Counted from the first letter of the stretch, positions 49,453 to 62,679 are shown. The stretch is DNA of 64,000 nucleotides from Aphrophora alni (GCA_963513935.1 OY740770.1:86711267-86775266); one strand, 5' to 3'. The notes: generated from the sequence alone by a model not told the origin. Numbers and translations are program-made.

Positions 49453-49760
49453 TTCCAGCAAGATGGTTCAACTCCACATTGTCCTTTAGTACAATTCCTT
49501 GAACTGGATTGGGTATGGTGGACCTATCAATTAGCTTCCATGATCACCTGATTTGACACTATATTACTTAATTTGGGGCCATGTGAAAATGATAAGATAC
49601 CAACAGAAAGCAGAAAGTTAATTCAAATGAATTACTCATTATCATTCACAATAGTGTTGAATTAATAACAAACAATTCTGATATAATACGGAAAGCTAAT
49701 ACAAATATTTTGGTCAGATAGTGGTGTGTATTTTGTGAAGGTGGAAATTTTGAGCAATTT
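49453..49760 (+). pseudogene. Tc1/mariner-type transposase relic
   Basis: The + strand at 49453 reads FQQDGSTPHCPLVQFLELDW, the second catalytic Asp block of an insect DDE transposase family (FQQDGAxPHxxxxVRxFLD). After frame changes there are traces of the 'SPDLTPxDFFLWGHVK' block (LIxHY…WGHVK near 49545-49592) and, near 49725-49760, CVFCEGGNFEQF, corresponding to the usual C-terminal 'CRxxxGGHIEHL'. Everything upstream is missing. It sits in an intron of the minus-strand TSR gene. Confidence 0.78.
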
Positions 49761-51533
49761 TGAGGTTTGTTATTTTGTAAGCATTTATCATATTATTTGA
49801 TTTTTGTTCTTTTTTTTAATATTACAAAGAATGTTTATTAGATACAAAATAAAACAAATTTCTTCCTATTTTCATCTAATTCGCCATCTTAATATGAGTA
49901 GAGGAAATTGGTTGATAATTTTTTTTTTCAAATTCTGTCTTTATAGCACTAAAACTATATTGAAATTAAAAAAAAAAAAAATTCAATTATTATTACACAA
50001 ACATGAATTCACTCTGAGGCAAATTAAATAGCAAGTTTAATTTATTTATTTCAATTAAAAAATAGAACAGATTTATTAGGTAGAAATTGATTTAAAGTTT
50101 TATCAATTATTGTTTATTCTTATGTTCTAATAATAAACAAGTACAAATAAAAATTAAATTCTAAGTTTTATGTATAATTTCAATATTAACTTAACATCCT
50201 ATTCAATTGACCCTGAGTATCAGATATTTAAGAAAATGAAAATGAATTTAAAATATTTTAAAACTTTCCAAATTTATTTTATATGTCTTTAAATTTTATT
50301 GGACGATTTGGCGAATATTTTTTATTCGAAATAGGATACCTTGGTACGTTTAAAGATGGCTTCGGCTCCTAAATGGCGTTCAGTAGTAAGGCTGGGTCAG
50401 TCCCGTTCCTCAAGTTTTCAAGTTGGTCAAGGTAGGTAGATGATTCCGAAATTTGGAGTGTCGGTTGAATATTTTCTCCTGATGCCTCGTTCTCTCATTC
50501 TTCTAAGGCAGGAACTCCCAACTCGGTTCAAAGTGGTATCTTGTGATGAATTTTGTGCTTTTCGAAGTTTCTTGAATCAAATCAGCGACAGTTCAATGCA
50601 AAGTTTCAAATGTTCATTTCCTTTAGTAGCTCATGTTCTTCAACGCTAAGACTGTCTTATTTCTTCACGAGGCTATAACATGTCTTCTTATAAAGTCGAA
50701 AATACTTTTAAAATCTTTTAAGTCCAATATTTGTTCAACGAAAATTTTCTAAGTCTTTATATCTTCAGCGTAGTTGAGTATATTCTACTTGGTCCACTGT
50801 AGAATCAAGAAATTGACCTACTAGGTCCAATGATGAATTAAGAATTTGATCTACTATACTAGGTCCGATGATGAAGTTAGAATACTTAAATTTTCTCCAA
50901 TCTCAACGAAGTAACCTCAGTTTTTCCAAAATTATCACTTTCCCTCTAATTTACCTTTTTTGCATTTAATGTTTTTCCCCGTTGTTTTGATTAGTTTTCA
51001 ACCCTTTATTCACAGTAGGATGATGTACCTCCCTTCATCTGTTTGTCAATCTATTTTCTCCAAACTATTTATTAAATAACCTTTTTGATTTGTTTATTAT
51101 TTTGGCTAGCCTTGTCTGATGTTGACAGATCTTCCACCTCCTAAATGCGTAGTGGGGACAATTGGTCAATCTCATTTCATGTTCGTACCTGCGCTCTTTT
51201 CTTCTAATTCAGAATAACTCTTTTTTGGTTGAGAATTTGGAAATTATAAAAGCATCCTTTTCTTCCTCTTGCTTTGTATGTTACATTAAAACTCGTACAG
51301 TGTTTATCAAAATATAACGTATAGTGTGTGAATGTTTTCCAAGATTTCAACGTTTTTTCTTCAGTTCCTTGTTACCCATGAGCTGAAAGGAAAGAATCCT
51401 CTTGGTTCATCCTCATGGTCCTTTTATTTAAGATGTTATGCAACTTCCAAGTTTTGTCTTTTGGCTTAAGCTTTCTTGGTGGTAGAAACCCCCCCTCCCA
51501 TTTTAACAAAAACATGCTTCTCATGTTTAAATT
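49761..51533. other. No recognised gene; pyrimidine-rich block from about 50330
   Basis: The part before 50330 is plain AT-rich DNA. From about 50330 the composition changes to a less AT-rich, T/C-rich (+ strand) sequence, similar in texture to 54250-54930. It may be part of the gypsy element (3' region or LTR) on the minus strand, but no direct repeat with the 54-kb block could be confirmed. Confidence 0.4.
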
Positions 51534-52208
51534 TTACCTCTTGTTAATCTAACTGTATCATAAAATTTATCTTTTTTAACCTTTAAAACACTCACTTTTG
51601 ATTTAACCAAATTAACCCTTTCTTATTTTATTTCTCATCATCGGTTTGGTCGATTTTGACAAAACTTACCAAAAGTCTAGTGTTTTCCCTTTATGCTGTT
51701 TATCAATTAATTTTTGTTTTAACTATCTTCAAAACTTTCTTACATTTTCTTATCTTTGAGAAAAATGTCTCAAGAACCATCTTCGACAGCGTTTTTATCA
51801 ATGAAATCTTTATAAATTCAAAATTTTTATTTTACAGAATGAATGAATTAGTACCTACTAAGCTTTATTATACCATGTTTGGTTTTTTTGTAATTTCTTT
51901 TTTGGTTTTTCATTTCTTGGATATTCAACTCTAACTTTTGAACTAACAATGATACTAAAATTCTTTTAAAACGGTTAACCTTATTTAGGTACTCATAGCA
52001 TTTATACTCCAAAACAATTTACAACTTTAACAAAAATAATTTTAATTTCTTATCTTATTTATTTAGTCGAAAGATTCATCTTCCCTGTTACTAAAAGTCA
52101 GTTTAATGAATAAGTTCCTGCAGTTGCTTACAGATGACGAGATGACTCATTGCAGGTGCTTCATCATTGAAAAGAATTGTAAAGGCTTGGTCAACCTGTC
52201 GATACTGG

Positions 52209-53110
52209 TTATTTTAACTTAGTAAAAATATGTATCTTTATAAAACCTTCCAATCTATGTTTTTTGGATATTTTTGAGACTTGAGCAGTTTGGATATTAT
52301 CCCAAACCATCTCAGTAGGTAACTTAAAAATTGCTGTAATATAATCTATATTAGGTCTAGTGCTTTTGCCAACTATAATATTACACAGAAAATTTATGGA
52401 TAACTGAAAATTCACACTTTTCTTTATTCAGTATTTTTCAATGTTTCCAGCACTTATCTTCTTGGTTGAAACCACCAATAACTATGTCATCCATACACAT
52501 TCTAAATCTCCTAAAATTTCCATCATTTTTGCCTGAAAATACTTTGGAATTAACGAAATACCAAATGGTAATCATTTAAAAAAATAATAACCGAATGTTA
52601 TTATAAATATTGTTAGTTTTGTCGAGTCTTCACTGAGTTTAATTTGCCAAAGTCTTAAATTTGCATCCAATTTTGAGAAAATTTTAGAGTCTGAAGGCAA
52701 TATAATTTTTTCACGCATAATGACCATATTGATTAGATCAACTCATATTCTTATCTTTCATTAAAAAAAATAAAATAAATGTATGAGAACTATAACAGAA
52801 ATCCATCGTGTTGGTTCTTCAATTTTTCTATAACAATCAACGACTTCATTTTATGAATTTCCTCTCTTACTACACTGTATTGGTATAGATTGAGGGACTG
52901 TAACTGATACGGGTTTAACATTTGGATCCACCTTCGTTATGCTAAAAGACCTTCTAAAAGACCCAACCCATTAAATAGCTTTAAACATTTTTTAATATAA
53001 AAGGTATTATCTTGAATATTTTCAGTAACTTAAATTGAATTTGGCGGTTCAATAGGTCGTCTGCCTAATAATAGGTCTTTGCCATTATTAACAATATAAA
53101 CATTTTGACT
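52209..53110 (-). pseudogene. Gypsy-type reverse transcriptase, decayed
   Basis: Minus-strand reading, high to low coordinate, gives GRRPIEPP near 53070 (pre-RT region), then EEIHKMKSLIVIEKLKNQHD near 52850. From about 52725 it gives REKIILPS, IFSKLDANLRLWQIKLSEDS, ITFGYYFFK, LPFGISLIPKYFQ, MMEILGDLE and, in a shifted frame, MDDIVIGGFNQED at about 52480. The (Y/M)-x-D-D-like MDD box is the polymerase active site, and 'FSKLDANxxxWQIxL' carries the first catalytic Asp. PNIDYITAIFKLPTE, near 52330, corresponds to the connection region. Several stops and shifts are present. It is a remnant of an endogenous retroelement and cannot be functional. Confidence 0.82.
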
Positions 53111-54249
53111 TACCAGTACTCCTTTACCTGTATTAACATCTAGCAATCTTTGTCAGGATTTGTAAACTCTTCTCAAGAGCTTCATGTCTTTCATAATAGT
53201 TGGCTTTCAATGATGACAGAGATACTTTTTTTTAAACAAAAGAAAAAATATATATAATATTGAAACCTTGACCAATGTTTTGGAAGTTCGTGTCATTTAG
53301 AAACTCCATACTTATTTTTTGTCATGAGAAGTAAAGGATAGCTTGATGACGCTGGATTTATGAGTTATAAGGAAACTTAACAATACTACTACATTAGTTA
53401 TACTTTGGGTCTTATTGTATTAGTACCTACATTACAAGCTAACACTACATGGTGGAAGCAGTTGTAAGATTTGATTTTAAAGTTGTTAATATTATAATCA
53501 TATAATTAGTTAACTTTGTACATTAGGCTTAATCAAACTAATAAATGCAAATGGATAAAAATTATAACATCTAAGATGCTCACATATCAATTATATTTTT
53601 AATACTCATTAAACAACAACGTTTACCTGGATAAAATCTTTAGTTTAATTTAGCATAAATTAAAAAAAAAAAACAATGAAACATGTACATTAAATTATTC
53701 AATTCTTACTAAACTAGATCATTCATTCCTCAATTATTCCTTATTTTAATTTATTTATAACAGTTTAGTTCTTTAACTTTTAATTTACAATTTCAAGAAT
53801 ATTCAAGGCCTTTTTTCTGTCTTTCCTTGAATTATAATACAACAATTTTATTTCAAAACTTGACTTAAATTAGAATGAGTTTATGAATTGATTCTACAAT
53901 TAAAATACAAATTTACTTTATTTTCTAACATTAATTATTACTTGATTATTCAAATTATTAGCTCCTTTTTAGGATTTTATTATATTTCTTTACCAATTTA
54001 ATTTTTACTTTACATTTAAATTATTATCTTTTTATATAGGCTAGCTCAGTTTTAAATTTATTTAACAAACACAATCTCTTATCTCGGGTCAATAGGTTCT
54101 TTTAATGGCTCAATTGAAAGTGAAAAAAAATTTATGATGAATTTAATAATTAACAAAATTTTTGGTACTTATCAATGCTGGTCCTTTTGATCGGTCGATT
54201 TGCACTTTTTCACTACACATAAAACTATAATTGACTCTTTTATTTTTTA

Positions 54250-54926
54250 AAAACACCACACTGCTCAAAACACTTTATTCCTTGATTAACGCTTTCTCTC
54301 GCTCTCTCGGTCGATCCAATTTCCAGCTCCTCTCTGCGATGACGGTAATCCCTTGGCACTGGTCAATCGAACTCCTTTCTTTATCTGATTTTTAAAAAAA
54401 ACTCCACAAGACTTCTAATCTGCAATTCTTACTGTTACTTATTTCTTCCTTTCTTTTACTCTACTTTAAATTAAACTTATTAAACTTTTCTAATTAACTC
54501 GGAGACTTCTTGTCTCTTTCTTTACTGTTGATCAAACTTTATGGACCACAGAGCAGACTCTCTGTGTCCATAACCTTCCTTCAAAGACCTCCCTTCTAAG
54601 ACTCCTTACTTTTTCGAAACCCTGGTCCCTGTACAACTCTCTCCCTTCTCTTGAACACGAGTTTCGCGCCCTGTTTGCTGATTCGTTGATTTTCCCTAAC
54701 TTTCTCAACATGTGTCCTTTTTTGCTTCTTAGTGGTTGTTTTTAAATCTGTTCGTTGTTTTTTTAAGCGTGAGATCGTATTCGATTGATCGACCTACTTT
54801 CTCCTTTCCGTTTTTTGTTTTTTGAAGCACCGTTAGACTTTCTTCTTGGTGTACCGTTAGGACGCTGGCTTTCCCTTCGATTTCTCTTTTTTATATAAAA
54901 CTCTGCGCTCCCCTAAGATTCCGTTA
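54250..54926 (-). promoter_or_regulatory. LTR-like segment of the gypsy relic
   Basis: On the minus strand it begins TGTAACGG and contains a TATATAAAA box near 54897-54889. It shows strong composition asymmetry (purine-rich in sense orientation) and contains purine/pyrimidine tracts such as CTCTCGCTCTCTCGG. It lies 1.1 kb upstream of the decayed coding traces. Assignment as a 5' LTR plus leader is inferred from position and the TG start; the 3' LTR partner was not found. Confidence 0.4.
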
Positions 54927-55474
54927 CAGTTAGATTAACAAGAGGTAATATTGTAAAATAGTGTTACACAAACAGTACTCTAAAAAGTTTGTGTGTATCT
55001 TTTTTTATAATGACATCAAAAAAATAAAATATAATAAAAATCTTAATTTTTAAAAAATTTTTTATATAAATAAATGCTTTAAAAAAGATATTTTTAGTGT
55101 ATAGTGTTCTTATATTAGTTATAAATATTGTGTAAAAAAATGAACCCTATAATTATAATACTTTTTGAGATAATGGTTCCTATTGAGACATGCAAACTTC
55201 CATTTAATTAACATGGTGGAGCCCTGAATGGCACTCTCTCCTTAAGTAACATACAAAATTTCAACTCTGTATCATTCCCTGTTCAAAATATATGAATTTT
55301 TTTGTTCAAAACACATAAAGGTGGCTAGATAGACAACTAACCATTTTAGGGCATGTGTTCATATTAACTCTTTTATTTATATTTCACCAATAGCATATGT
55401 CCTGAAAGTTTCTCCGTAGGACACTTTGTATATATCTAAAACTAAAATTTAAAATTTCAATATTCATAAAATAC

Positions 55475-55630
55475 CTGTCCCCAGGGCCCTGAATACCATT
55501 GACCATTACACTGTTTGTCACTAAAACAATCTCTTGAACTCTCTGGTTTTGAATCTTCATTGCACTGGTGTTCAAAACTTGAACACTTTACTTTTCTAGT
55601 TTGAACTCCTGTACCACAGCTCTCTGAACA
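55475..55630 (-). CDS. Thrombospondin type-1 repeat exon C (ADAMTS-like gene)
   Basis: Minus-strand acceptor TTTTCAG before 55630 and donor GTATTT after 55475; 52 codons, phase 0. It reads CSESCGTGVQTRKVKCSSFE then HQCN, ESSRDCFSDKQC and ends WYSGPWGQ. The CSxxCGxGxQxRxVxC motif and six cysteines identify a TSP1 repeat. This is the most canonical of the four, with the C-mannosylation-type W-x-x-W sequence of the next repeat at its end. It is spliced between exon B (60.8 kb) and exon D (48.6 kb). Confidence 0.93.
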
Positions 55631-58600
55631 CTGAAAAACAACATTAGATTATTTTCAAAACAATGTATATTAAAGTTTAAAGTGATTCTTCATTGATATT
55701 ATTTCAATATCTAATGAAATTATAATGATTGTTTCAAACTTTTGGTACTTGGTGATATTATATGGCAATAAATTATAACTAAACAATTAATTTGTACAAA
55801 CCAAAATTTATTTATGAAAATAGTGATCTAGTAATATAATATTCTAGCTTGAATCTTAAACTAAATGTAATATTTCAAAGTCTTAAAAAGAGGTTTAATA
55901 AAGGTGTGGTGTACAGTTAGTAATATGGTTCTTGTATAATAAAACAAAATTTCTTGGTATTAATAGTAAAATAATATATAGTTAACAAGTCACTATTATT
56001 ATGTAGGGTAAGAACATCTAATTTATCTTAATCAATAATCCTCTTCATTTCCAAATCTTTTATTTTCCCCATATACTGTATTTCAACATGTATCAACATG
56101 TTTTGACTAAAATTTATGATTAAATTCCTTAAGATGAACTATAAATGTTGAGTTATCCTGACGTATATGACAAGCTTTTGTAGTGGTTAAATATGGATAG
56201 CTTAATACTACATTGATTTGTTCTGTGGGCATATTATTGGAAAGCAATAATTTATTATTAACTGTTTAGTAAAATTTGTAATTCAATTTTAGTTTGTTAG
56301 AGTATTATGTATTTATTACATTTGAGAAATGTATATTTAGAATGATTTTAATTAAACTCTTCCATTATACACATATATTTATTATATAATACATTTGTAC
56401 ATAGGCAATACTGTATTATATATTACTCTTTATTCTTAATTTAATAAAATTTGGGATGAAATAAGTATCCTATATTGTTATGTGGTAAATCATTTAGATC
56501 TATAAATGATCCATTTTATAGTATACTTTATTGTGAAACAATTCAAAGGGAACAAGAAATTTTGAAAATGCTTATTCGATAAAGTTGGGCGCCATTTTGT
56601 AATGCTTTATTACAAAAAAAAAATTTTTTTTAAATTGAATTAAGAAATTTATCACTCTTGAAGAGAATGTGAAATATTTGAGGTAGTGAATTCTTTTAAA
56701 AAAAAGTGTACTTAGTAGAATACTGAATAAAGTACAGACATATTTTTATTATGAAATGTACATTTTATTATTAAAACAACACAATGCAACACAAGAATAC
56801 ATATATATCAGATAATACCTGTAAAAAAATGAAATTACATATAAAACATCCTACATATTTAATTAATCAAGATTATATTAGTTAAAATTTAATTTATTTA
56901 TCCTTGCAACCATAAACTGAAAGATTTTTTATATATTGAAAGGTTAATATTCTCTTTACTTTATTTTATTAATTTCATAAAAACTTCATTTCTTTTATAA
57001 ATGCAAATTCAAAATATCATAATCATAATTTTAAATAAAGAGAATCTTTTACTTATGAAAGATTTTGAAAATTACACTTGAAAAAACATATCTTGTCTTC
57101 TTACAGAAAACGTCAGACAAATCTACAAACATAATGTTAAAATTTCAACAAAATCATAAATTACAAATCAGTTATAATATATTACAGTTTATATGAAGAA
57201 TAGTTGATGCATGTTATACCAGACATGAGTTATAATTTTAGATAAATTTCAATTAAAACCACATCTTTTCCTGATTCTAGTCACATGGCGTCATTTCACT
57301 GAAATCACGTCTACTGTACCTAAAATTAACTTTTTAAGTTCTCAACTTTACTTATAAGAACATATTAATTGTTCACTTCATTATTAGTTCAAAAGTTTAT
57401 ACTCAAATTTTTTTGATTTCTATTATAAACACAAAAACTTAGTCTTTTTTATATACGTTTTCTGGTTTGTGTAATACACATTGTCCATTGCACAATATTA
57501 TCAAATAAAATATTTTTCACTTCCGAAAGTTTTTTTTACTCAAAAGAAACTAACTCACAATAGTTTATAACAGTATATATTGAACAACTCTTAGTTTCTC
57601 AAGAAAACAATTTCTTTTTATACTTCCATTTCGTTTAGACGAACATGTCTATCAAAAGAGCATGGTCCCGCTTTGAAGGTTCTGAAGAGACTGAATCGGT
57701 TTTAGTTTAGGCAGTTAACGAACAAACTTTATGCTTTGTCTACAAAATGTTTACACTGACTGCACTTCTCTTATGGTTAAGTTTATAACTGTTTAAAATA
57801 TTAAAATGCATACAATAAATTTCTCTGATCATTTTGTACTAATTATTTTATTTAATTATTCATTCTTTATTGATTTTATTCGAAAAAACAAAATACGTTT
57901 CCTGTATGATGCATTGAGTCCAAATGTATAACCCATTCTATTTAAGATCAACGTATACCCCATTTTATTTAAGATCATCAAACTAAAAATGTACACAATT
58001 ACAATTGTTAATTTCTATACTCTTTTTTTTTAACAAGACTTCAGTCATTTTTAAAATGTAGATAGTAGATCGTACATTTAAATATATTTAGACTATGTAT
58101 AAGAATTATTTTATACCTTAGAACTTGATCAAAATCTATTACCAAAATAATTCCTACAAAGGATGATGTTTGTAAAGGCTAATATGTAGTAACCTAAAAA
58201 TAGGTTAAACTAGGGAGAGTGTTTGATTGTTCTGTTACAACACAGTCAAAATTGAGTTTTATTATCAGCCACAGGCAAGGAGAGAAGAGAGTAGCCATGT
58301 CCCATGTGGCTTGCAAACTTTTAGAAGTTTAAAGGCTCAGATTCTGATGACTTCGTTTAATGACATACCACTTCGGACTTGGTTTGTTTAATAATTGAAT
58401 TCCACTAATCTGGGTCCATTTTTACACATGGCAGTAATCCCCAACAAAACCTCAGTGAAAGTCTTCAGAGAAAACATCTTCATAATTAACAATACAATTC
58501 AAAAACAAATTGAACTTCTGGGTAGCATAACATGCTGTTTTTTAAGCAATATATAATTATTCTGCCCCCACTTTTGATACTGATAATTTTTTCAACAAAT

Positions 58601-60742
58601 CTCTATATCATCCTGCTGCAGTTTGTTTTAACGCAAATATTTAGTAGTTCTTAACTCGACATTATGGGCACAGATTTATGTAATGCCATATGATACTTAC
58701 AGTCTTTTGACAGAATAAAAAAAAATGTGTTAAAATCAAATGTGTTAAAAATATCAAATCTGATTTATCTTATATATTATGTATTCAACTTTTTTTTTAA
58801 ACAAAAATGAGCCAAGTACTGAATGATTTTATTAAATTTGAATACTACAAATATAGTCTAAATATAACAACAAATGACATTACTATAAGTTAAATTAATG
58901 TATTACATAAAAATTAAAGGTATTGAGGAAATCTAAATACTTTTGTATTACATGAACACACTTATTATGAGGAATATAAGCAATAAAATACAAGCAAACA
59001 ACACGTAAAGTATACAATTACATAAATCATGGAAATGATTGAAATTTTTTTTTCAATATGTACATTCATTTTATTGGTTTGACAATAATGACTAAGAGGT
59101 TGTTTTCATGGGATAGATTTCGTGATTTACAGTATAAAAATGTTCATTCATAGCAAACTGTCATATTTTAATGCTGTAATTTGCAGGCTTTTTGGCATGT
59201 AATTCCTGAAAGTACTGCGTTCTAAAACTGTGTCTAGCATTTCATCTATTGTAATATATTCACAAGATAATGTTTTACATTTTTTAACAAAAGAATTGCT
59301 TCTGAAACATTGGGAACAAATCCTAAGTGCTCTTAAAACTATTGGTAAAGATCCTTCACAAAACCCTCTGACCCATGCAGAGGCCAATGTTCTGTTCAAA
59401 AAAATCAATACCCTGGAAACAGCAATTTTGTTACAATTCTGGGGATTCATTCTCCATCGTTTGAATGTGATAAAGAAAAGATTCCAGGCAGTCGAAACAG
59501 ATTTGACAAGTTGTTTCGCTTTTAATAAAGAAAAACGGAGTATACCAAAGAAAAGAAAAAGAAAAAAAGATGAAATTGGCGAAGCTGATTGTTACCTGAA
59601 TCTAAAGTAATTCTAAGTGCTAAGAAGAAATTTGAAGTGGATGTTTTCAATGTTTTGACAGACAGGCTGCCTAGAGGTTGTAGATACCTAAATACGTCTC
59701 TGGATTAGACTATAAAGTCTTTAAACCTCAGTCGTGTTTATGAGGTGAGTTTTAGACCAATAGACAGAAAAAATAGGGTTAATCCTAGTTATATATACCT
59801 GTGGTCTGTTGTCTATACAACAATGTAATTGATTTATATGTTGACACTATTGTTTTTTATTTGTATATTTTGTAAATTAAATGTCTTAGCAGGTGTGACA
59901 AGGGGAACAGGACCTCATTGCCAAAGATGGACAGGTTGACAGGTTTCCATTGGATGGGGTGGATATTCTACTTTTTGGTAGAGTGGATGGACTGCTGCTA
60001 GGTGAAGATGGAGATGACTCTGTTGACAAAGGGTAAGAGTACTCTGGGCAGGATGGCACTGGCTAAGGTGTACATGTTGCCGCTGATTGAGATGTTCACT
60101 TTCTCACTTATCAAATTTATTTCATTGTTCAATATAAAAACGTAGTCTCTCTGTTGAATATACAGTAATCAAATTTGTCATCTTCATCACTTTGAATAAA
60201 TTTTACCTCATCACTTATGAACAGTTGTCTATAAACTGCCTCTTGTTCTTTCTAAAAAGTAATAATTCATTCTACCTTTTTCTGCCACATCTATTAAAAT
60301 AGATCACATAAAAATTTGTACATGATCAAAACCACCTGCTCATTGTTGATATACTCATTGTACTAAACTCCTTCCTTACAAAGAATGAAGCTATGAAGAA
60401 GAGTAGAACCTCTAAAATTCTAAAACTGTTCACAAATATATATTGCAACTCAATAAAAAAATTTCATTGTGTGACTAATGAAGGATTAAAAAGGTCTCCA
60501 AGATTCCTTTGAAATTGTTTGTAACATTCTAAACATTTTTAAAATTTTCAATACAATACAGCAAAGAAAAAACTTTCCATAACATATATAAGGATGATTT
60601 ACCACTTACAAATTTACATTTTTTTAAGCAAAAATTGTTTAACAGAAAACATATTATATATGATTATATTGAAATAACCAGCTGATATTTCTTAAGAATT
60701 AAAAAAAAATTCTACACATTGAAACAAAATACCATCGCATAC
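55631..60742 (-). other. Intron between TSR exons B and C
   Basis: A 5.1-kb phase-0 intron that contains a hAT transposase relic on the + strand (59230-59705) and otherwise AT-rich DNA without a recognised gene. A short GC-richer patch at 59880-60090 follows the hAT relic and may be its 3' continuation. Confidence 0.8.
59230..59705 (+). pseudogene. hAT (DUF4371/ZMYM1-type) transposase fragment
   Basis: The + strand reads HWEQILSALKTIGKDPSQNP, HAEANVLFKKINTLETAILL, QFWGFILHRLNVIKKRFQAV and ETDL, followed by a basic segment KKRKRKKDEIGEA. This matches the order of the DUF4371/hAT region: 'YxxIxxAL…LxxKMxxLETxxxxxxWxxILxRFNxxxxxLQxxxxDL…RKRKxKxDE'. A frameshift after 59610 leads into KKFEVDVFNVLTDRLPRG up to TAG at 59703. 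Flanking N- and C-terminal parts are missing. It is opposite in strand to, and different in region from, the hAT relic at 42-43 kb. Confidence 0.85.
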
Positions 60743-60913
60743 CTGTTGAGACCATTCTGTAAATAGCCATGCATGCGATATTCTATGAGCATGTATGGAT
60801 GGGCATAATCCCATATCACAAATAGACTCTGTAGACGGCTGCTCATTATTGCAGTTTTTAACAAGACAGTGAACTGTTCTGCTCATAAACCCCATCCCAC
60901 AAGTCACGGAACA
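60743..60913 (-). CDS. Thrombospondin type-1 repeat exon B (ADAMTS-like gene)
   Basis: Minus-strand acceptor GTTTAG before 60913 and donor GTATGC after 60743; 57 codons, phase 0. It starts CSVTCGMGFMSRTVHC and contains NCNNEQPSTESICDMGLC, with an unusually long linker (PSIHAHRISHAWLFTEWSQQ) to the next repeat. The six-cysteine TSP1 pattern is intact. The first half closely follows the family consensus CSxTCGxGxxxRxVxC. Confidence 0.9.
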
Positions 60914-61930
60914 CTAAACAACAACAAAATACAAATATGTTAGTGAATTTTATTTACTCCTATTTGTGTAAACAATTTCATTTTTATTATATGTAGATTA
61001 ATATTATAAGTAGAATGCAAGTTGTACTTCTTTGCAATAATTTATTTCAACTTGTTCTCTTCATTGTCTTACAAAGTCTATAAATAGTAAAATAAACAAA
61101 CTTCTAATAATATTAAAGTTTGCTGTTCATTGCAATCTGTTAACTATTATTTATTGAATAAATATCTGCATTCTATGATTGAGCCTATTTCCGTTTTACA
61201 GTTTTAATAGGAGATAATGTATGTATACCAAGGATACAGTTAACTCAATCAGTAGGTAGAGTTCTCCATACAAAATGGTTAGAAAACAGATTACTCTAAT
61301 GCTTGGATTTTGCATGACGATTAATAAAAGCCTAGAACAATCCATTGGACTAGTTGCAATAATATGTCTACCATCTCAAGTCTCAGTCATAGTCAGCTGT
61401 ATGTAGCTCTCTTTCTCAAGTCAAGTAAAATATTTATTGGTACTGAAAAACATCAACAAATTCATGAAATAGAATGAATAATAACAAAAAATATTGTGTA
61501 CAAAAAAATTTTATAACTTCATTTCAAAACCATTTATCACAGGTATTATAAGTTATATTTTAAAATCAGAATAATTGTATTTTGTCATTTATTGTTGTAT
61601 TGTATATGGGGGAGGGGGATGCCAGACTGCTCTATTTTTTTATTTATTGTATAGAATACTCAAATAACAATTGTTATCAGTGTTTATTTATTTGTTTGTG
61701 TAACGTCTGAATGTAATTAGTATTTGATATATTTCAGCACGAAAATTTCACTTTTTGAGCACATTGGACATATATGTGTAATTTACATATTTCAGGGGTG
61801 GTAGATGACATATCTATCACTATACGTATTAGTCAAAGAATATCAAAACATTGTTTTTGCAATCCATAAGCCTATATTTTGTTTATGTTTATTAAAGTTT
61901 TTTTTTTAAAAACAAAACATAATATCTCAC

Positions 61931-62171
61931 CATACTCCATGGTCCAACCTGCCAATCATTCTGTTTTGGTTTGTGTTCAATGTGTTGTAAACAAGGAGGT
62001 TGATGGCAGTTACGCACTAGTAAGAGAAGTTCTGGAGCAGGCGTATTACAAGAATCATCAGCAACATTGATGCTTAAGCCAGGTGAAATATCCTGCTTAC
62101 AGGAAATATCTCGTGTCTGAAAACCTTCTCCACAACTAACTGAACATTCGTTCCATTCTCCTGCTACCCAT
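61931..62171 (-). CDS. Thrombospondin type-1 repeat exon A (ADAMTS-like gene)
   Basis: Minus-strand acceptor TTTTTTTAG before 62171 and donor GTGAGA after 61931. The first base is the third position of a split codon, and 80 codons follow. WVAGEWNECSVSCGEGFQTR opens a full TSP1 repeat with its Trp ladder. VADDSCN and LLVRNCHQPPC complete the six cysteines, and WQVGPWSM begins the next repeat. Unlike exons B-D, which start at the CSxxCG cysteine, this exon includes its own W-x-x-x-x-W-x-x-C layer, so it is probably the first of the run. ADAMTSL proteins and papilin have such C-terminal arrays. No metalloprotease, cysteine-rich or PLAC domain is visible in this window, so the precise family member is undecided. 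Confidence 0.9.
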
Positions 62172-62679
62172 CTAAAAAAATTTCATAAACGTATAAGACA
62201 GTTGAAGTGTTGTTTAAATTCATTTCTATGAAACTTGTATTCAATTTTAAGAGAAGAAAATTTTAGCCATCATGACAAAACTTTAAGAAATTTAGAAATC
62301 ACTTTAAACTATAGCAAAATAATCACATAATTAACTATTTTTTTTCAAACACAAGGAGGAGCATATAAAACTAGAAGGACTAAGGGCAATCTGTGATATG
62401 AATACTAAAAATATGGTATTAATCAATAACAGTATACAATCATATTTTTGTTGCTCATTTTGACATTAATTATGGATTTTTAGCATATATTAGCAAAAAA
62501 TAGGCATTTACAACAATATTACTACTAAGTCCCTTGTACCAGGAACCTTGAAACGTAACTCATCAACCATTTAAACACTCTGTTAAAGTGTTTTGGAATA
62601 TTATAAAGAAGCTAAGTATATCCATTGTGTGTTTAATCGTATATTGTTATATAATTACAAATAATATACTTCATGCTTC

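Larger units (their letters stand above)
51534..54948 (-). mobile_element. Ty3/gypsy-type retrotransposon relic region
   Basis: Minus-strand polyprotein traces (about 53110-52209) lie between a promoter-like, LTR-like end (about 54926 downward) and a 24-base inverted match TTACCTCTTGTTAATCTAAC+TGTA at 51534-51557 and 54925-54948. In minus orientation the right end begins TGTAACGGAATCTTAGGGGA, a plausible gypsy LTR start, and has TATATAAAA about 40 bases in. A matching second LTR was not found. This is an old, damaged copy located in an intron of the TSR gene in the same orientation. Confidence 0.6.

Noticed and set aside
59148..59450. Minus-strand 100-codon frame
   Set aside because: It is antisense to the hAT fragment on the + strand, which matches family blocks in order.
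61236..61300. tRNA-like string TTAACTCAATCAGTAGGTAG
   Set aside because: It resembles a tRNA A-box region, but no B box or cloverleaf follows. At best it is a degenerate SINE trace.
61879..62070. Plus-strand 63-codon frame overlapping TSR exon A
   Set aside because: It is a shadow of the minus-strand TSP1 exon, which has splice sites and six cysteines.
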